Positions 10,288 through 19,238 of a DNA stretch of 64,000 bases are shown piece after piece. Numbering within the stretch: the first letter of the stretch is position 1; every line of letters starts with the position of its first letter. The notes under the pieces were generated by a model. It had not been told where the DNA came from, made no database searches, and saw nothing but the letters and a program-made list of their open reading frames with translations. Position numbers and translations under genes: made by a program. Location of the stretch: NCBI GenBank assembly GCA_023014485.1, contig JAJOZX010012255.1, forward strand, positions 42,501 through 106,500. The letters run 5' to 3'. Origin of the DNA: Bathynomus jamesi (taxonomy: Eukaryota > Arthropoda > Malacostraca > Isopoda > Cirolanidae).

Positions 10288-10720
10288 CTAGTACAGTTCC
10301 CGCCGCTTCGCTGAGGGTTAGACAGGCTAAACTACAAAAAAAGAACCCAGCCGTGGAAATTTTGAGCTTCACATTGTGTCAACATTTCTGAATCTGGTAT
10401 CTCCCAAAACCTCCTCACCCCCATTCATACAACTTGGGGGCTAACCCCCTCCCCCATTACCCCCACCCCCCCCATTACCCCACCCCTCCCCCATTACCCC
10501 CACCCCCACCCTTCCCCCATGCTAAACTACAGAAAAGAACACAGTCATGAAAATCTTGAGCTTCACATTGCCGCCCGTAATACAATTTCTGAATTTTTTT
10601 TACAATTTCTGAATTTTTTTCTCACAATTTTTCTCACAATTTCTGAAAGTGTGACGGACAGACGGAGAGACAGACGGACAGACAGACGGACAGACGGACA
10701 GCTCTCTATTATAGTATAGA
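10288..10720 (-). mobile_element. Mini-Helitron, inverted fifth copy
   Basis: Minus-strand copy of the 6603-8495 unit. The 3' CTAG is at 10288-10291, the hairpin region is ccgccgcttcgctgagg, the C-rich tract is at 10437-10520, and the 5' end is tctatactataatagagag at 10720. Only one unit is present here, so the tandem array is particular to the first locus. Confidence 0.85.
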
Positions 10721-10764
10721 TTGTGGTTTCGTTGGCCTGGTGAAAAGATGGCTATTGTTTTTGG

Positions 10765-10766
<2 letters not shown>

Positions 10767-10826
<60 letters not shown>

Positions 10827-10829
10827 CAC
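10767..10829. repeat. (AC)n(AT)n microsatellite
   Basis: About 45 bp of (AC)n followed by (AT)n, ending exactly at the terminal inverted repeat of the next mariner. Confidence 0.95.
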
Positions 10830-11520
10830 ACCAGGTGTCCCATTCGAAATGAAACAACTTTGAAACTCTGAAATTTTTAAAGTATTAATGTGAGAATGTT
10901 GAAACTTTGCCAGTTACTACACCATAAGCATAAGTTTTTGTCATAATGTTTTTTGTTTGTTTCAGATTGAATTATGTTTACCCCACAGGAAAAAGCGAAA
11001 TGTGTGTTATGGATGGCTGAGTTGAAGTCCCCTACTCTGGTGCAACGGCGATTCCGTACAACCTTTCACAAGGAACCACCCACCAGAAGAGACCTATATG
11101 CATGGACCAAGAAATTTGAGGAGACTGGCAGTGTTCTAAAGAGACACTCTGGAGGGCGAACAAGATCGGAAGAAGATGTTGAACGAATACGCGGCGCCTT
11201 TGGTAGTAGCCCGAGAAAGTCCAGCCGTCGTGTCAGTGTCGAACTGCAGATTTCTCGTTCAACTGTGCATAGAGTCGTGCGCAAGCGGCTGCAGCTCTAT
11301 CCATATAAGCTTCAAATTGTTCAGCATATAACATGTGAAGATCTTAAACAAAAGGAAACATTATGCTATGCACAATGTATCTAATGTATCTAAATGTTAT
11401 AATTCACATATATCATGTGAAACTTATGACATTGACTATTAATGTGTGATATTACATGTTTGCATCATTCAATAAAAAATAAGGTTTCAAAGTTGTTTCA
11501 TTTCGGATGGGACACCCGGT
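10830..11520 (+). mobile_element. Mariner deletion derivative encoding only the DNA-binding domain
   Basis: The ends accaggtgtcccattcgaa and (reverse complement) accgggtgtcccatccgaa continue as aatgaaacaactttgaaac, giving a TIR of about 36 bp with two mismatches. The flanks are TA-rich. The interior holds one open frame for the N-terminal helix-turn-helix part of a transposase and nothing of the catalytic domain. Confidence 0.85.
10974..11384 (+). CDS. Transposase N-terminal helix-turn-helix protein (catalytic domain deleted)
   Basis: The 136-codon uninterrupted frame starts MFTPQEKAKCVLWMAEL, followed by VQRRFRTTFHKEPPTRRDLY, KKFEETGSVLKRHSGGR and the second HTH SSRRVSVELQISRSTVHRVV. This is the paired-like bipartite DNA-binding region of arthropod IS630/mariner transposases. 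After KRLQLYPYKLQ, where LLPxD and the DDE domain would follow, it departs into unrelated sequence (IVQHITCEDLKQ) and ends. It has no stop or frameshift, unlike almost every other transposase frame in the window. If expressed, it could bind the TIRs and compete with active transposase; that is inference. Confidence 0.7.
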   Translation: MFTPQEKAKCVLWMAELKSPTLVQRRFRTTFHKEPPTRRDLYAWTKKFEETGSVLKRHSGGRTRSEEDVERIRGAFGSSPRKSSRRVSVELQISRSTVHRVVRKRLQLYPYKLQIVQHITCEDLKQKETLCYAQCI

Positions 11521-11540
11521 ATATATTAGATATATATATA

Positions 11541-11937
11541 CGGGTGTCCCGTAAGTCTGGACCCATAGGGAAAAATAATAAAATACAAAATAGTCCAAAA
11601 ATTTATTACATAATCTGTTCAAAGTGTCCGCCGTTGTGTCGCACACATAGTTGAAGACGTAATCTCCACTGCGACAGCACTTTCTGAATCACAGTCGCAG
11701 AAATTTCTTGACACGCCTCCACAATGCGTGCTTTAAGGTGGAAAATGTCCTGAAGTTTGACCTCGTACACTTTGGCTTTCAAGTGGCCCCACAAATAAAA
11801 CTCCAGCGGAGTAAGATCATATAAAAAAAATAATAAAAAATAATAAAAATAATAAAAAAATATATTATAAATAAATTTTTGGACTATTTGTAATTTTATT
11901 ATTTTTCCCTATGGGTCCAGACTTACGGGACACCCTG
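11541..11937 (-). mobile_element. Short mariner, 397 bp, near-perfect TIRs
   Basis: cgggtgtcccgtaagtctgg at the left and the reverse complement cagggtgtcccgtaagtctg at the right continue for about 44 bp with one mismatch, and both are flanked by TA. Only 20 bp of TA-rich DNA separates it from the preceding mariner. The interior retains the transposase C-terminus, followed by an A/T-rich patch. Confidence 0.9.
11606..11818 (-). pseudogene. Mariner transposase C-terminal fragment
   Basis: The minus-strand frame reads YDLTPLEFYLWGHLKAKVYE, then LKARIVEACQEISATVIQKV, WRLRLQLCVRHNGGHFEQIM and stop. It corresponds to the last 70 residues, including the third catalytic motif DLTPL(E/D)FYLWGHLK. Glu replaces the Asp seen in the 46-kb element. 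All earlier domains are deleted. Confidence 0.8.
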
Positions 11938-11951
11938 TATATATATATATA

Positions 11952-12857
11952 TAATTTAAGCAGAAAGCAACAGACAAGGAAAGAAACATCCATCAAGTTG
12001 GAAAGGGACTATATTTGTAAATTGCAACGTTTCAAGCACAAACTATCAAGTGTCCCCGATGTGATCGGAGCTATATTGGTAGCACTGTGCGGAGCCTCGA
12101 GTCGCGTTTCTGTGCCCATATGGGCATAAGCCATAGAACTGACAAACCTTTGAAAACTAAAGAAGCTTCAGCTATACGCAGCCATGTTGTTCTATGCAAA
12201 GTCGATATAACTTTAGCTAATTTTAACATTTTAGATTCCGCTCCGTGTGAGCAAACGTTAAGACTTCTAGAATCCCTGTATATTAAAAAAACTCCCCTTC
12301 GCTTAACTCTGATATTTCATCCGTTCCCCTCCGTCTAAACTGAACATCTTGAACAACCAACCTTTACTTGGTTTTAGATGTTTCTGTTTTTTTAGTTTTG
12401 CCTCGGAATCTGTGCTGCTTAGACTTAAGGTGTGTTCCTTTTAGTGTGGGTTTTTAATTTTTTAGTGTTTTAAAAGATAGCCTGTGGTTTTTTTTAGTTT
12501 TTTGAGTTTTACATTTTGTATTTTATAGCTGTTATTCATTGTTCGTTTTTAGTGTCACTTTTATTGTTTTAAAGCTTGTTAATTGTTCGCTTTTGTTTCA
12601 TAATAGTCATTATGGTTTTTAATTGTAACTTTTTAGAATTTTTTTTAGTGTGACTTTGTTTTTAATGCTTGTGGATTTTTTCCCTATTTTAATTTGTTAA
12701 TGTCATTATGGTTTTTAATATATTGTTTTTAACTTTTTAGAATTTTTGCCTGAGGATGAGCATAGTTTGTGCTTGAAACGTTGCAATTTACAAAATATAG
12801 TCCCTTTCAACTTGATGGATGTTTCTTTCCTTGTCTGTTGCTTTCTGCTTAAATTAA
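11952..12857 (+). mobile_element. Penelope-like element, 3' fragment with inverted flanks
   Basis: About 95 bp at the start (agaaagcaacagacaagg through tgcaacgtttcaagcacaaac) is the reverse complement of 12753-12857. Such inverted flanks are seen in Penelope-like retroelements. Between lie a GIY-YIG-type endonuclease domain and a T-rich 3' region. No RT domain remains. Confidence 0.75.
12050..12338 (+). pseudogene. Penelope-like GIY-YIG endonuclease domain
   Basis: Starting in the frame before the first Met, the sequence reads CPRCDRSYIGSTVRSLESRF, then HMGISHRTDKPL, SAIRSHVVLCK and TLRLLESLYIKK. These are the Cys-rich GIY-YIG core (SYIGST), the His-containing segment and the conserved LLESLYI end of Penelope endonuclease. 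The frame shifts near 12080, and the reading continues to a stop at 12336. In intact elements this domain follows the RT and nicks target DNA. Confidence 0.75.
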
Positions 12858-12954
12858 AATTGAAGCTTGCCAGAAGCGGCCTTCACCAATATATATATAT
12901 ATATATAATATATAATATATATATATAATATATATATATTATATATATAGATAT

Positions 12955-13178
12955 AGGGTGAACCAAATGTAGGTGGACAGTAAATGATAACGTTTATTTT
13001 GAGAATACATATTTAATTTTTTTGTATACTATAATACAAAATAAAATTTAAATAAATTTAGTTATAATATTTAATATAATAAAACACAAACACCATAGTT
13101 ATAATGAACACCATAGTTATAATATAATATAACACAAACCGTATTCAACCTACTGTCCACCTACTTTTGGTTCACCGT
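12955..13178. mobile_element. MITE, 224 bp (Tc1/mariner-type)
   Basis: The left end gggtgaaccaaatgtaggtg and the reverse complement of the right end (cggtgaaccaaaagtaggtg) continue through gacagta, a TIR of about 28 bp flanked by (TA)n. The interior is AT-rich with an internal caccatagttataat duplication. No coding sequence. Confidence 0.85.
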
Positions 13179-13179
13179 G

Positions 13180-13233
<54 letters not shown>

Positions 13234-13240
13234 AGAGAGG
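13179..13240. repeat. (TA)n(AG)n microsatellite
   Basis: The (TA)n run at the MITE edge passes into about 45 bp of (AG)n, which ends at the next Tc1-like element. Confidence 0.95.
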
Positions 13241-14342
13241 GTTGTGCATTACCTTTTACTAAGGGGATACAAACCAAAGTAAACAAAGATACACAAAAAA
13301 TAGTATACCATTTGAAAGCTTTATTCAAACTGAATGCAAATACGTATCGATATTTCGTATGTTTGCCATTACCCTCACGTACAGCTCTCAGGCGTTCAGG
13401 GTATGATTTCAGCAAACGTTGAAACAAATCTCTTTCTTGTTCAAATTCTTGGAGGATAGTTTGAATTTGTTGAAGGAAGACCTTTGAGCATATTAGTTGG
13501 GACGAAGTTCCTGCAGCATCACATTTTCCATTTTTTCCTTGAAAATCGCTCCAAAGTGCTCTGCTACGTTCAGATCAGAGGAATTTCCCGGCCATTGAGT
13601 TTGATCAAAGAAATCAATCTCAAAGTCTCTCAGAAGTTGCTGGGCGGCATTTGCACGGTGACATGGGACACTATCATGAAGATAAACTACTTCCGAGTTG
13701 TTTGTTACATTTTGTGGATGAGAAAGAAATGGAATGACATTTTCTGCAAGAATAGTCTGCCGATAATATGCGCCATCCCGTGAAGCGTATTCTTTCTTGA
13801 TCACTCGCATCATTTTGACAGCAAATAAATATCATAATGTCTCAGTGCTTGCTGGGGATATCATTGGCTTTGGGATCATATGGAAAGGCTTCAACCTTTG
13901 CATCGCGCGATATCGTTGAATCGTTGACCGGTCAACAGCCTTCTTTCGCCTCTCCAATATGATTTTGGCAACTTGAATGCAGCTTTGTCTCATTTTGTCA
14001 CTGCTTTCAATCACAATGTCTTTGCTCTCCCACGACACTTTTTCGGGTCTGCCTTCGCCATATTTTGTAAAGCACGAGTCGTATCCCTTCATCCAATTGT
14101 CATTCACACATCTTTCACTACAATGAAGGTTTTGGGCGATCCATTTCCAATTGATGAAAGTTGCACCTACTTCCATCGTTTCTCGATAGGCTTGAATTCG
14201 GTCTACCACACGTTCTTCTTCACTATCCCCAACGAGGCAACGACACTATCGACATTATCGATTAAAACATATATAACACACAAACTTTGACAATCCAGTA
14301 AAGTTTGCATCCCGCTCGCAAAGGATTATGCACCACTCCGTG
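13236..14342 (-). mobile_element. Tc1/mariner element, internally deleted
   Basis: The ends are gttgtgcattacctttt on the left and, as reverse complement, gtggtgcataatccttt on the right. ggatacaaacc/ggatgcaaact follows, giving imperfect TIRs of about 40 bp. The size (1.1 kb) is slightly below a full element (about 1.3 kb) and the minus strand carries a broken transposase. The next bases are (AG)n on one side and TATATAA on the other. Confidence 0.75.
13330..14209 (-). pseudogene. Tc1/mariner transposase with extended second-D to E spacing
   Basis: N-terminal part (14209-13832): MVDRIQAYRETMEVGA, HCSERCVNDNWMK, GRPEKVSWESKD, VDRSTIQRYRAMQRLK, a bipartite HTH. Catalytic part (13813-13493): EVVYLHDSVPCHRANAAQQL, then WPGNSSDLNVAEHF, with 37 residues between the Asp of LHDSVPCH and the Glu of NVAEHF. 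This suggests a DD37E-type enzyme. C-terminus: LKSYPERLRAVREGNGKHT. The segment that should carry the first Asp is missing at 13813-13832, and at least two frameshifts are needed, so it is inactive. Confidence 0.7.
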
Positions 14343-14697
14343 TATATAAAAACATTATTATTTATAATTATTCTTCTCTAAGTTTTATTCCATTTTAAGC
14401 TTACGGTACACATAAAGCTTTATTCCAGTTTTTTTGTTAGTTTACAATCAAATATAAAACAATCAATAAACTGGAGTTCAAATAATAAAACAACGTAATT
14501 GTAAAAGTAGGATTTTGGAGTGGCGAGATTTAGCGAAAAAGAAAACGCGGAACCTGATGAACATAAAATAAAATGGATAAGAATAGGTAATATATATATA
14601 TATATAGTATACCTTTCAACCTTTCACATGTTCTGTGCGATGATTTCTCATTTCACGAAGGTCATGCTTGTCTCCCCTCCTCTCAGATCGCCCATAC

Positions 14698-14698
14698 T

Positions 14699-14770
<72 letters not shown>
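14698..14770. repeat. (CT)n(AT)n microsatellite
   Basis: (CT)n of about 32 bp followed by (AT)n of about 38 bp. It lies directly beside the next MITE. Confidence 0.95.
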
Positions 14771-14771
<1 letters not shown>

Positions 14772-14779
14772 CCCTGTAT

Positions 14780-15010
14780 AATAGGGTAGTCCATAAGTCC
14801 CAATCGGTTATAATTAAAGCGAAAATCCATGTTGTTGAGCCCCCACACTGACGTAATCGATTACTAAGGAAAGAATATTCGTCGAGATGGTTAGATTTTG
14901 CACTTTAAATAATCCATAAATATTTCTAAACTTATTATAAACTGCTTAATTTGTTTAATTTTTTTGTATTTTTGCTTTAATTAACCGATTACGACTTATG
15001 GGCCACCCTG
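14780..15010. mobile_element. MITE, 231 bp, with 38-bp inverted ends
   Basis: Left agggtagtccataagtccca and right (reverse complement) agggtggcccataagtcgta both continue with atcggtta and ttaaagc. The ends are of the cagggtg mariner type and TATAAT flanks both sides. No coding sequence. Confidence 0.85.
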
Positions 15011-15508
15011 TATAATATATATAATCTTTATTTGAGACAATAAATTCATTTTGATGATTATTAAAGCAGGTGAAGCTCAGGTGATTTTTCTCTTCGTTTT
15101 TACATGGACATTTATTATTATTATTATTATTATTATTGTTTTGTTGCAGTGCTTCTACTCCTATTTCAAGTCCTCTATGACCATGGAAGAAAGACCTGAC
15201 GCGTTATTACAATCCCGGTGGAACCACCTGGAGCATATTAAACATCCAATTCGTGGTTCGCGTTCATTAATGCAGTCTGATCTCACCAGCCATCCAAAGG
15301 ATGTTCATTCGTAATCTATATCAGATACATCTTCTTCGCTTTCCAACGTAGGCTCCTTTTCATTTTCGCTTTCCGATTCACGGTTTTGTTTTTCTTTTCT
15401 TGTTCGTTTTCTCTTGCTCTTTCTCATTCATACCATTTCCGTTCTCTTTCTTCATTTCTTTGCTAAATGCAAAAAAACTTCACTTTTTTTCTACGTGAAG
15501 GTCAAAAA
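15011..15508. other. No gene recognised; (ATT)n and C/T-rich stretch
   Basis: It contains an (ATT)n run near 15113-15138 and an 87-codon frame (15051-15314) with ordinary composition but no family I recognise. The following tcgctttcc-rich stretch is low complexity. Confidence 0.4.
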
Positions 15509-15743
15509 ATGAAAATAAAAACCCACTCTAATAGACAGAGTTTATTTCCACAACAGTTTCGATGCCCACTGGCATCCTCCTCGGGTGGATACAGAAAAAC
15601 GAATGAACCAAAACAAGAGGGACTGTTTTTCCCTCTTGTTTTGGTTCATTCGTTTTTCTGTATCCACCCGAGGAGGATGCCAGTGGGCATCGAAACTGTT
15701 GTGGAAATAAACTCTGTCTATTAGAGTGGGTTTTTATTTTCAT
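15509..15743. repeat. Perfect palindrome, 114-bp arms with 7-nt loop
   Basis: Bases 15509-15622 are the exact reverse complement of 15630-15743. I compared the arms base by base and found no mismatch. The loop is ctgtttt. Symmetry stops at the atg/cat boundary. Because it is a palindrome, both strands carry the same 38-codon reading frame (MKIKTHSNRQSLFPQQ), which has no coding significance. It is either a very recent inverted duplication or a hairpin artefact of sequencing or assembly. Confidence 0.95.
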
Positions 15744-15947
15744 ATTTCCTTGCTACTCTTTTTAATTCTTCAACCTCTTTTTTTCTTCTTCCTTTTTCCT
15801 CAAGAAATCCATGTATTCCTTTCCATTATTTCTGGTGGTTTGTCAGTTTTCTGTTTAATTTTATCCTCTTCTGGAACTGTTTTTTTCCTGGAATTACCAA
15901 CAATTTTCTGAAAGGAGACAATTCAAATGTGCTGAATTGTAATTTTC

Positions 15948-16974
15948 TTATGGTCGTATTATCACCAGACGATGTAGTTTCAATTTGTGATGGTGCGATT
16001 TCGGGTGTTGCGTATCCCTTCCAGTGGTATCCACTGTGCTCTTAATCGTAGGAGAGAAGGGAGTTGATTGTGTATCCGTTGAGGTGGTCATGGTCTGGGA
16101 AGTGGAAAGACTTGGTTGCGTGTCTGTTGCACTGTCTCCTAGTGTATTCATGATTCTAGAGGTGGAGAGAGTTCCTTCCATGTTCATTACACTGATGCCC
16201 GATTTTCCCAGGATTCTTGAGTTGGAAGGAGTTGTCTTTACTATCATCAATATCGTTAATTGCCTTATAAACTTGCCTTCAGTTTTATCAGCAATGTCAT
16301 AAGCTTCTTCCAATCGTGTTTCATAGGTTTTGTGAAAGTTATCTGGCAGTATCATTTCAAATATTCGGAGGCATCTTGTTGTACTTGTTTTCTCTGATGG
16401 TTTAAGGATAGTGCTATCAGTTGATGGTTTTGATTTTATTATTCTAGAATAATCAACGTTAGCTGGGTTGAAACACACCAAGCCTGAGACTCTAAAACTT
16501 GTTTGAACGTCCTCCGGTTTATCATCTGCCTTTTTACACTCTTTACTAAAGACTGAAAAAGAGAAAGCTTTTTTTATCTAAATATCTGGGTGTTCATGAA
16601 ATACTCGCATATAGCATAATTACAGAACTTTTACGGAACTCAAGCTGTTACATTGTGCTCGTTTTGTAAATAAGTATCAAGAATGTTAAACAAACTTCTG
16701 ATACTTTCTTCATTTATCTTTGCTCTCTGCTTCCGAGGTGCTCAGAAATCCGTGCACTTAATTCTGGAAACCTTCCTAAAAATCTATAAATCTATCCATG
16801 ACTTGGAAGATTGTTTATAAACGTTTTTTCATCACCTAGAATATCAACTTCTGCAGCCTTGGCATCATTCAAAATATTTTTGACTACAAACGGTATTTCG
16901 TTTGTTGACTTTCCATAATCAATGCTTGCCATTGCCGTAACCAACTGCTTGCCATTGCTGTATCCAGTTGACAA
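15948..16974 (-). pseudogene. Pogo/Tigger-like (DDE_1) transposase relic lacking its catalytic core
   Basis: On the minus strand, 16974-16792 reads GKQLVTAMASIDYGKSTNEI and 16780-16710 reads FLGRFPELSARISEHLGSRE. This resembles the CENP-B-type DNA-binding region (FLKRHPELSxRxPE) of Tigger/Jerky transposases. After about 200 bp of non-matching DNA, KADDKPEDVQTSFRVSGLVC and FNPANVDYSRIIKS follow (about 16545-16420), resembling the domain end FRxxGLYPFNPxxVDYSK. The DDE core that should lie between is absent. A 130-codon Thr/Ser-rich tail (15948-16400) remains open. The HTH part has stops. Confidence 0.6.
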
Positions 16975-17347
16975 GACGAGCTTCCTGTTTATGGGTCAGC
17001 ACTCAGCACTGTTAAAGGACCTGAAAAGAGTGAAATGCATTCACTATAAATCAAGGTAAAATTCTTATGGATAGCGTACGCCAAAAAAAGGTTCATTATC
17101 ATTCCTTTTAGTCAGCTAAGTGCCCAGTCCGATCATACTGAGAGTTGGCTTAATCGCAGTCAGCAATTTCGAGTATATGACAACGCGCGATTGTAACCAG
17201 TGATTCAAGGCACTGCACAACAGTACTGGTATACTGTAGTTTCTAGAGTCTAAGCTTAATTAAAAATAAACTTTGACTTAAATTTAAACTATTTTTATGA
17301 ACTTAACTAGTATTAATCTCCCTGCAGCAACACATCTGGCCCGTACG
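16975..17347. other. No gene recognised
   Basis: About 370 bp between the pogo relic and the Jockey-like RT, with no element ends or coding similarity seen. Confidence 0.4.
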
Positions 17348-17782
17348 ATATTTCATATATAACACTCTGCCATCTCTGTCAAGAGGTTTTGGAATTTCTG
17401 TTTGTTCCTTAACAAGGTTAGGCGGAAAGGTGTCCTTCTCTCAGGTTGGAGGATGGCTACGGTACTCCCTTTTCCCAAGTCGAAAAAGGATCACTTGAAT
17501 CTGTTGAACTGTTGTCCCATCACTTTAACCTCGTGCCTGTTGAAGGTTTTAGAGAAGATGGTAAGTGCTCGATTGGTTTGATATCTGGAAAAAGGAGGTT
17601 TCATCTTCCTTTCCCAGTGTGGTTTCCGAGGGTTGCGCTCTACAACTGACATTCTGATCCTGTTGGAGTTGTCCGAGTGAGAAGCCTTTGTCTCCAAACA
17701 GTATTGTGCTTGCGTCTTCGAACTAGGGTGGCCATTTCCAAATTTCCAAAAAGGAGAACACTGCGTATGTGGCCGTACGTTA

Positions 17783-17826
<44 letters not shown>

Positions 17827-18094
17827 GAATGAACTCAGAATGGTTCCCTGAGTTTTTTATGATACACAGACCGTGCATGGAACAAGGAACTCTCCCATCT
17901 TGAAACGGACATGTTATGTGCCTTGAAAAGTGGACGCTCAATTCTGCCAGTTGAGGTTTAAGTTTTGGTTTTTGGCTAAAATATAATAGTTACCCCTTTT
18001 TCTTTGATGTATTCAATCTGACGTGAAGACAGCGAGTCTTTTGCTTATATTGAGGTTCTAAATGTAGCAGGGCTAGGCTGCTTTAAACCCTAGA

Positions 18095-18299
18095 TCCATG
18101 TCCCAAAGCTGGATCCTGTCTGCTTTGCAGATAGCTGGTGAGGGAAGCTATATTTATGGACCTCTTTGCGAGTGACCCGTTGCCCGCGTCGGGCTAGCAT
18201 CATGAAAAAGAAAAACTATGGTAGTTGTCATTTACCATTACTTATTCGGACTATAGTGGATTTAATTATCCCAGAAGAGTTCCTTGTTCCATACACGGT

Positions 18300-18312
<13 letters not shown>
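18095..18312 (-). repeat. Unclassified repeat R2, copy inside the hAT
   Basis: About 215 bp that matches 57768-57985 at an estimated 85-90%, in the opposite plus-strand orientation. Landmarks are cagaccgtgtatggaacaag, actatagtccgaataagtaa and gcaacgggtcactcgcaaag. A 38-bp piece of the same repeat is present inverted at 17858-17895. No coding frame is conserved. It could be a SINE, but I see no clear A/B boxes. Confidence 0.75.

Positions 18313-18390
<78 letters not shown>
18307..18390. repeat. (AT)n microsatellite, about 84 bp
   Basis: Uninterrupted alternating AT inside the hAT element, adjacent to repeat R2. A shorter (AT)n run at 17789-17824 lies beside the inverted R2 piece. Confidence 0.95.
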
Positions 18391-18391
<1 letters not shown>

Positions 18392-19238
18392 CTGAAAGAA
18401 ATGAATATTCATTTTTACTCCTTGGGCAGACTGACTGTCCGACTCGTAGTCATGCAATTGAAACCAAATGCGGCTTATCAGCAGTGTTGCCAACTACATA
18501 TAATAAAAATACGTTAACGGTTATTATGGCCTTCAGTACCCATTATTTAAGTGTACCTGAAGTAATTTATATAATTCTTTTTAGCCAGACCCCAAAAAGG
18601 AAGACAAATTAACGTCCGGCTCAAGGTGGCTCCGGATGGAGGACAGAGTGCTCAAAAGGCGGACTGTCCCTAAAGCCGGACGTCTGGCCACCCTACTTCG
18701 AACTCGAGAAAGCCTACGAGACTGTTTAGAAGCACAGCATTCTCCAACAGCTTCATGCTTTTGGACTTCGCGGAAACAGCCATTGTCGCTTTCGAATTAG
18801 CCACACTCGTATTACCCACAATTTTTAATGGAGAGGGGCCCACGACCCTATTGTGATGACTGTGTCGTCTCCTTGACTGTGCGACACTTGCTGGTCTACT
18901 GTACAGTAGTGTCCTAGTCCTGAAGACTTGCAGCGGCGTCATCTCTGCGCACAGAGACGAAGGTGGGACCTTTCTTCTCTCTTCGGTGCTCGGGGAAAGC
19001 GTGTACTACCACCACGGTAACGGGACTCTCTCTTTTGTAATTATTTTAACTTTCATTTTTTGTTTACATTCCCACGTCACTCATTAATTCCATGGGCATC
19101 ATTTCTTCTCCGTTAAGCCGTTTGTCCTTAATCTCATCATTTTATGTTGTTTGATTTTTAGTTAATTAATTATATTCGGCGTAATGGCCTCAATGTTAAG
19201 ACGCCAGAGGGGCTACAAATAATCAATCACTCAATCCA

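Larger units (their letters stand above)
17724..18695. mobile_element. Non-autonomous hAT element, 972 bp, with 8-bp TSD
   Basis: The ends TAGGGTGGCC and GGCCACCCTA are exact inverted repeats. The flanks are CTTCGAAC on both sides (17716-17723 and 18696-18703), a perfect 8-bp duplication as expected for hAT. Removing it rejoins the RT frame ACVFELGxxKAY. The interior has no transposase. It contains two (AT)n runs, a copy of repeat R2 and a short inverted R2 piece. Confidence 0.95.
17348..19238 (+). pseudogene. Jockey-like LINE RT relic split by a hAT insertion
   Basis: Joined frames before the insertion read DISYITLCHL, then TVLPFPKSKKDHLNLLNC, CPITLTSCLLKVLEKM, QCGFRGLRSTTDIL and EAFVSKQYCACVFELG. 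After the insertion, FELEKAYETV-KHSILQQLHA and FGLRGN follow. These are RT motifs 1-3 of Jockey-group LINEs (PFPKPGKD, YRPIxLTSC, FDLEKAYDT). The 3' region ends with ggcgtaatggcctcaatgtt and a caatcactcaatcc tail, typical of a LINE 3' UTR. Two in-frame stops before the insertion and more after it; the RT catalytic YADD portion is lost. Confidence 0.8.

Noticed and set aside
13177..13427. Arg-Glu repeat peptide on plus and Ser-Leu repeat peptide on minus
   Set aside because: They come from the (AG)n microsatellite. The non-repetitive part of the minus frame is the Tc1 transposase C-terminus and is annotated there.
15948..16481. Mucin-like or surface protein because of Thr/Ser richness
   Set aside because: The N-terminal side carries the FNPANVDYSR-type end of DDE_1 transposases and there is no signal peptide.
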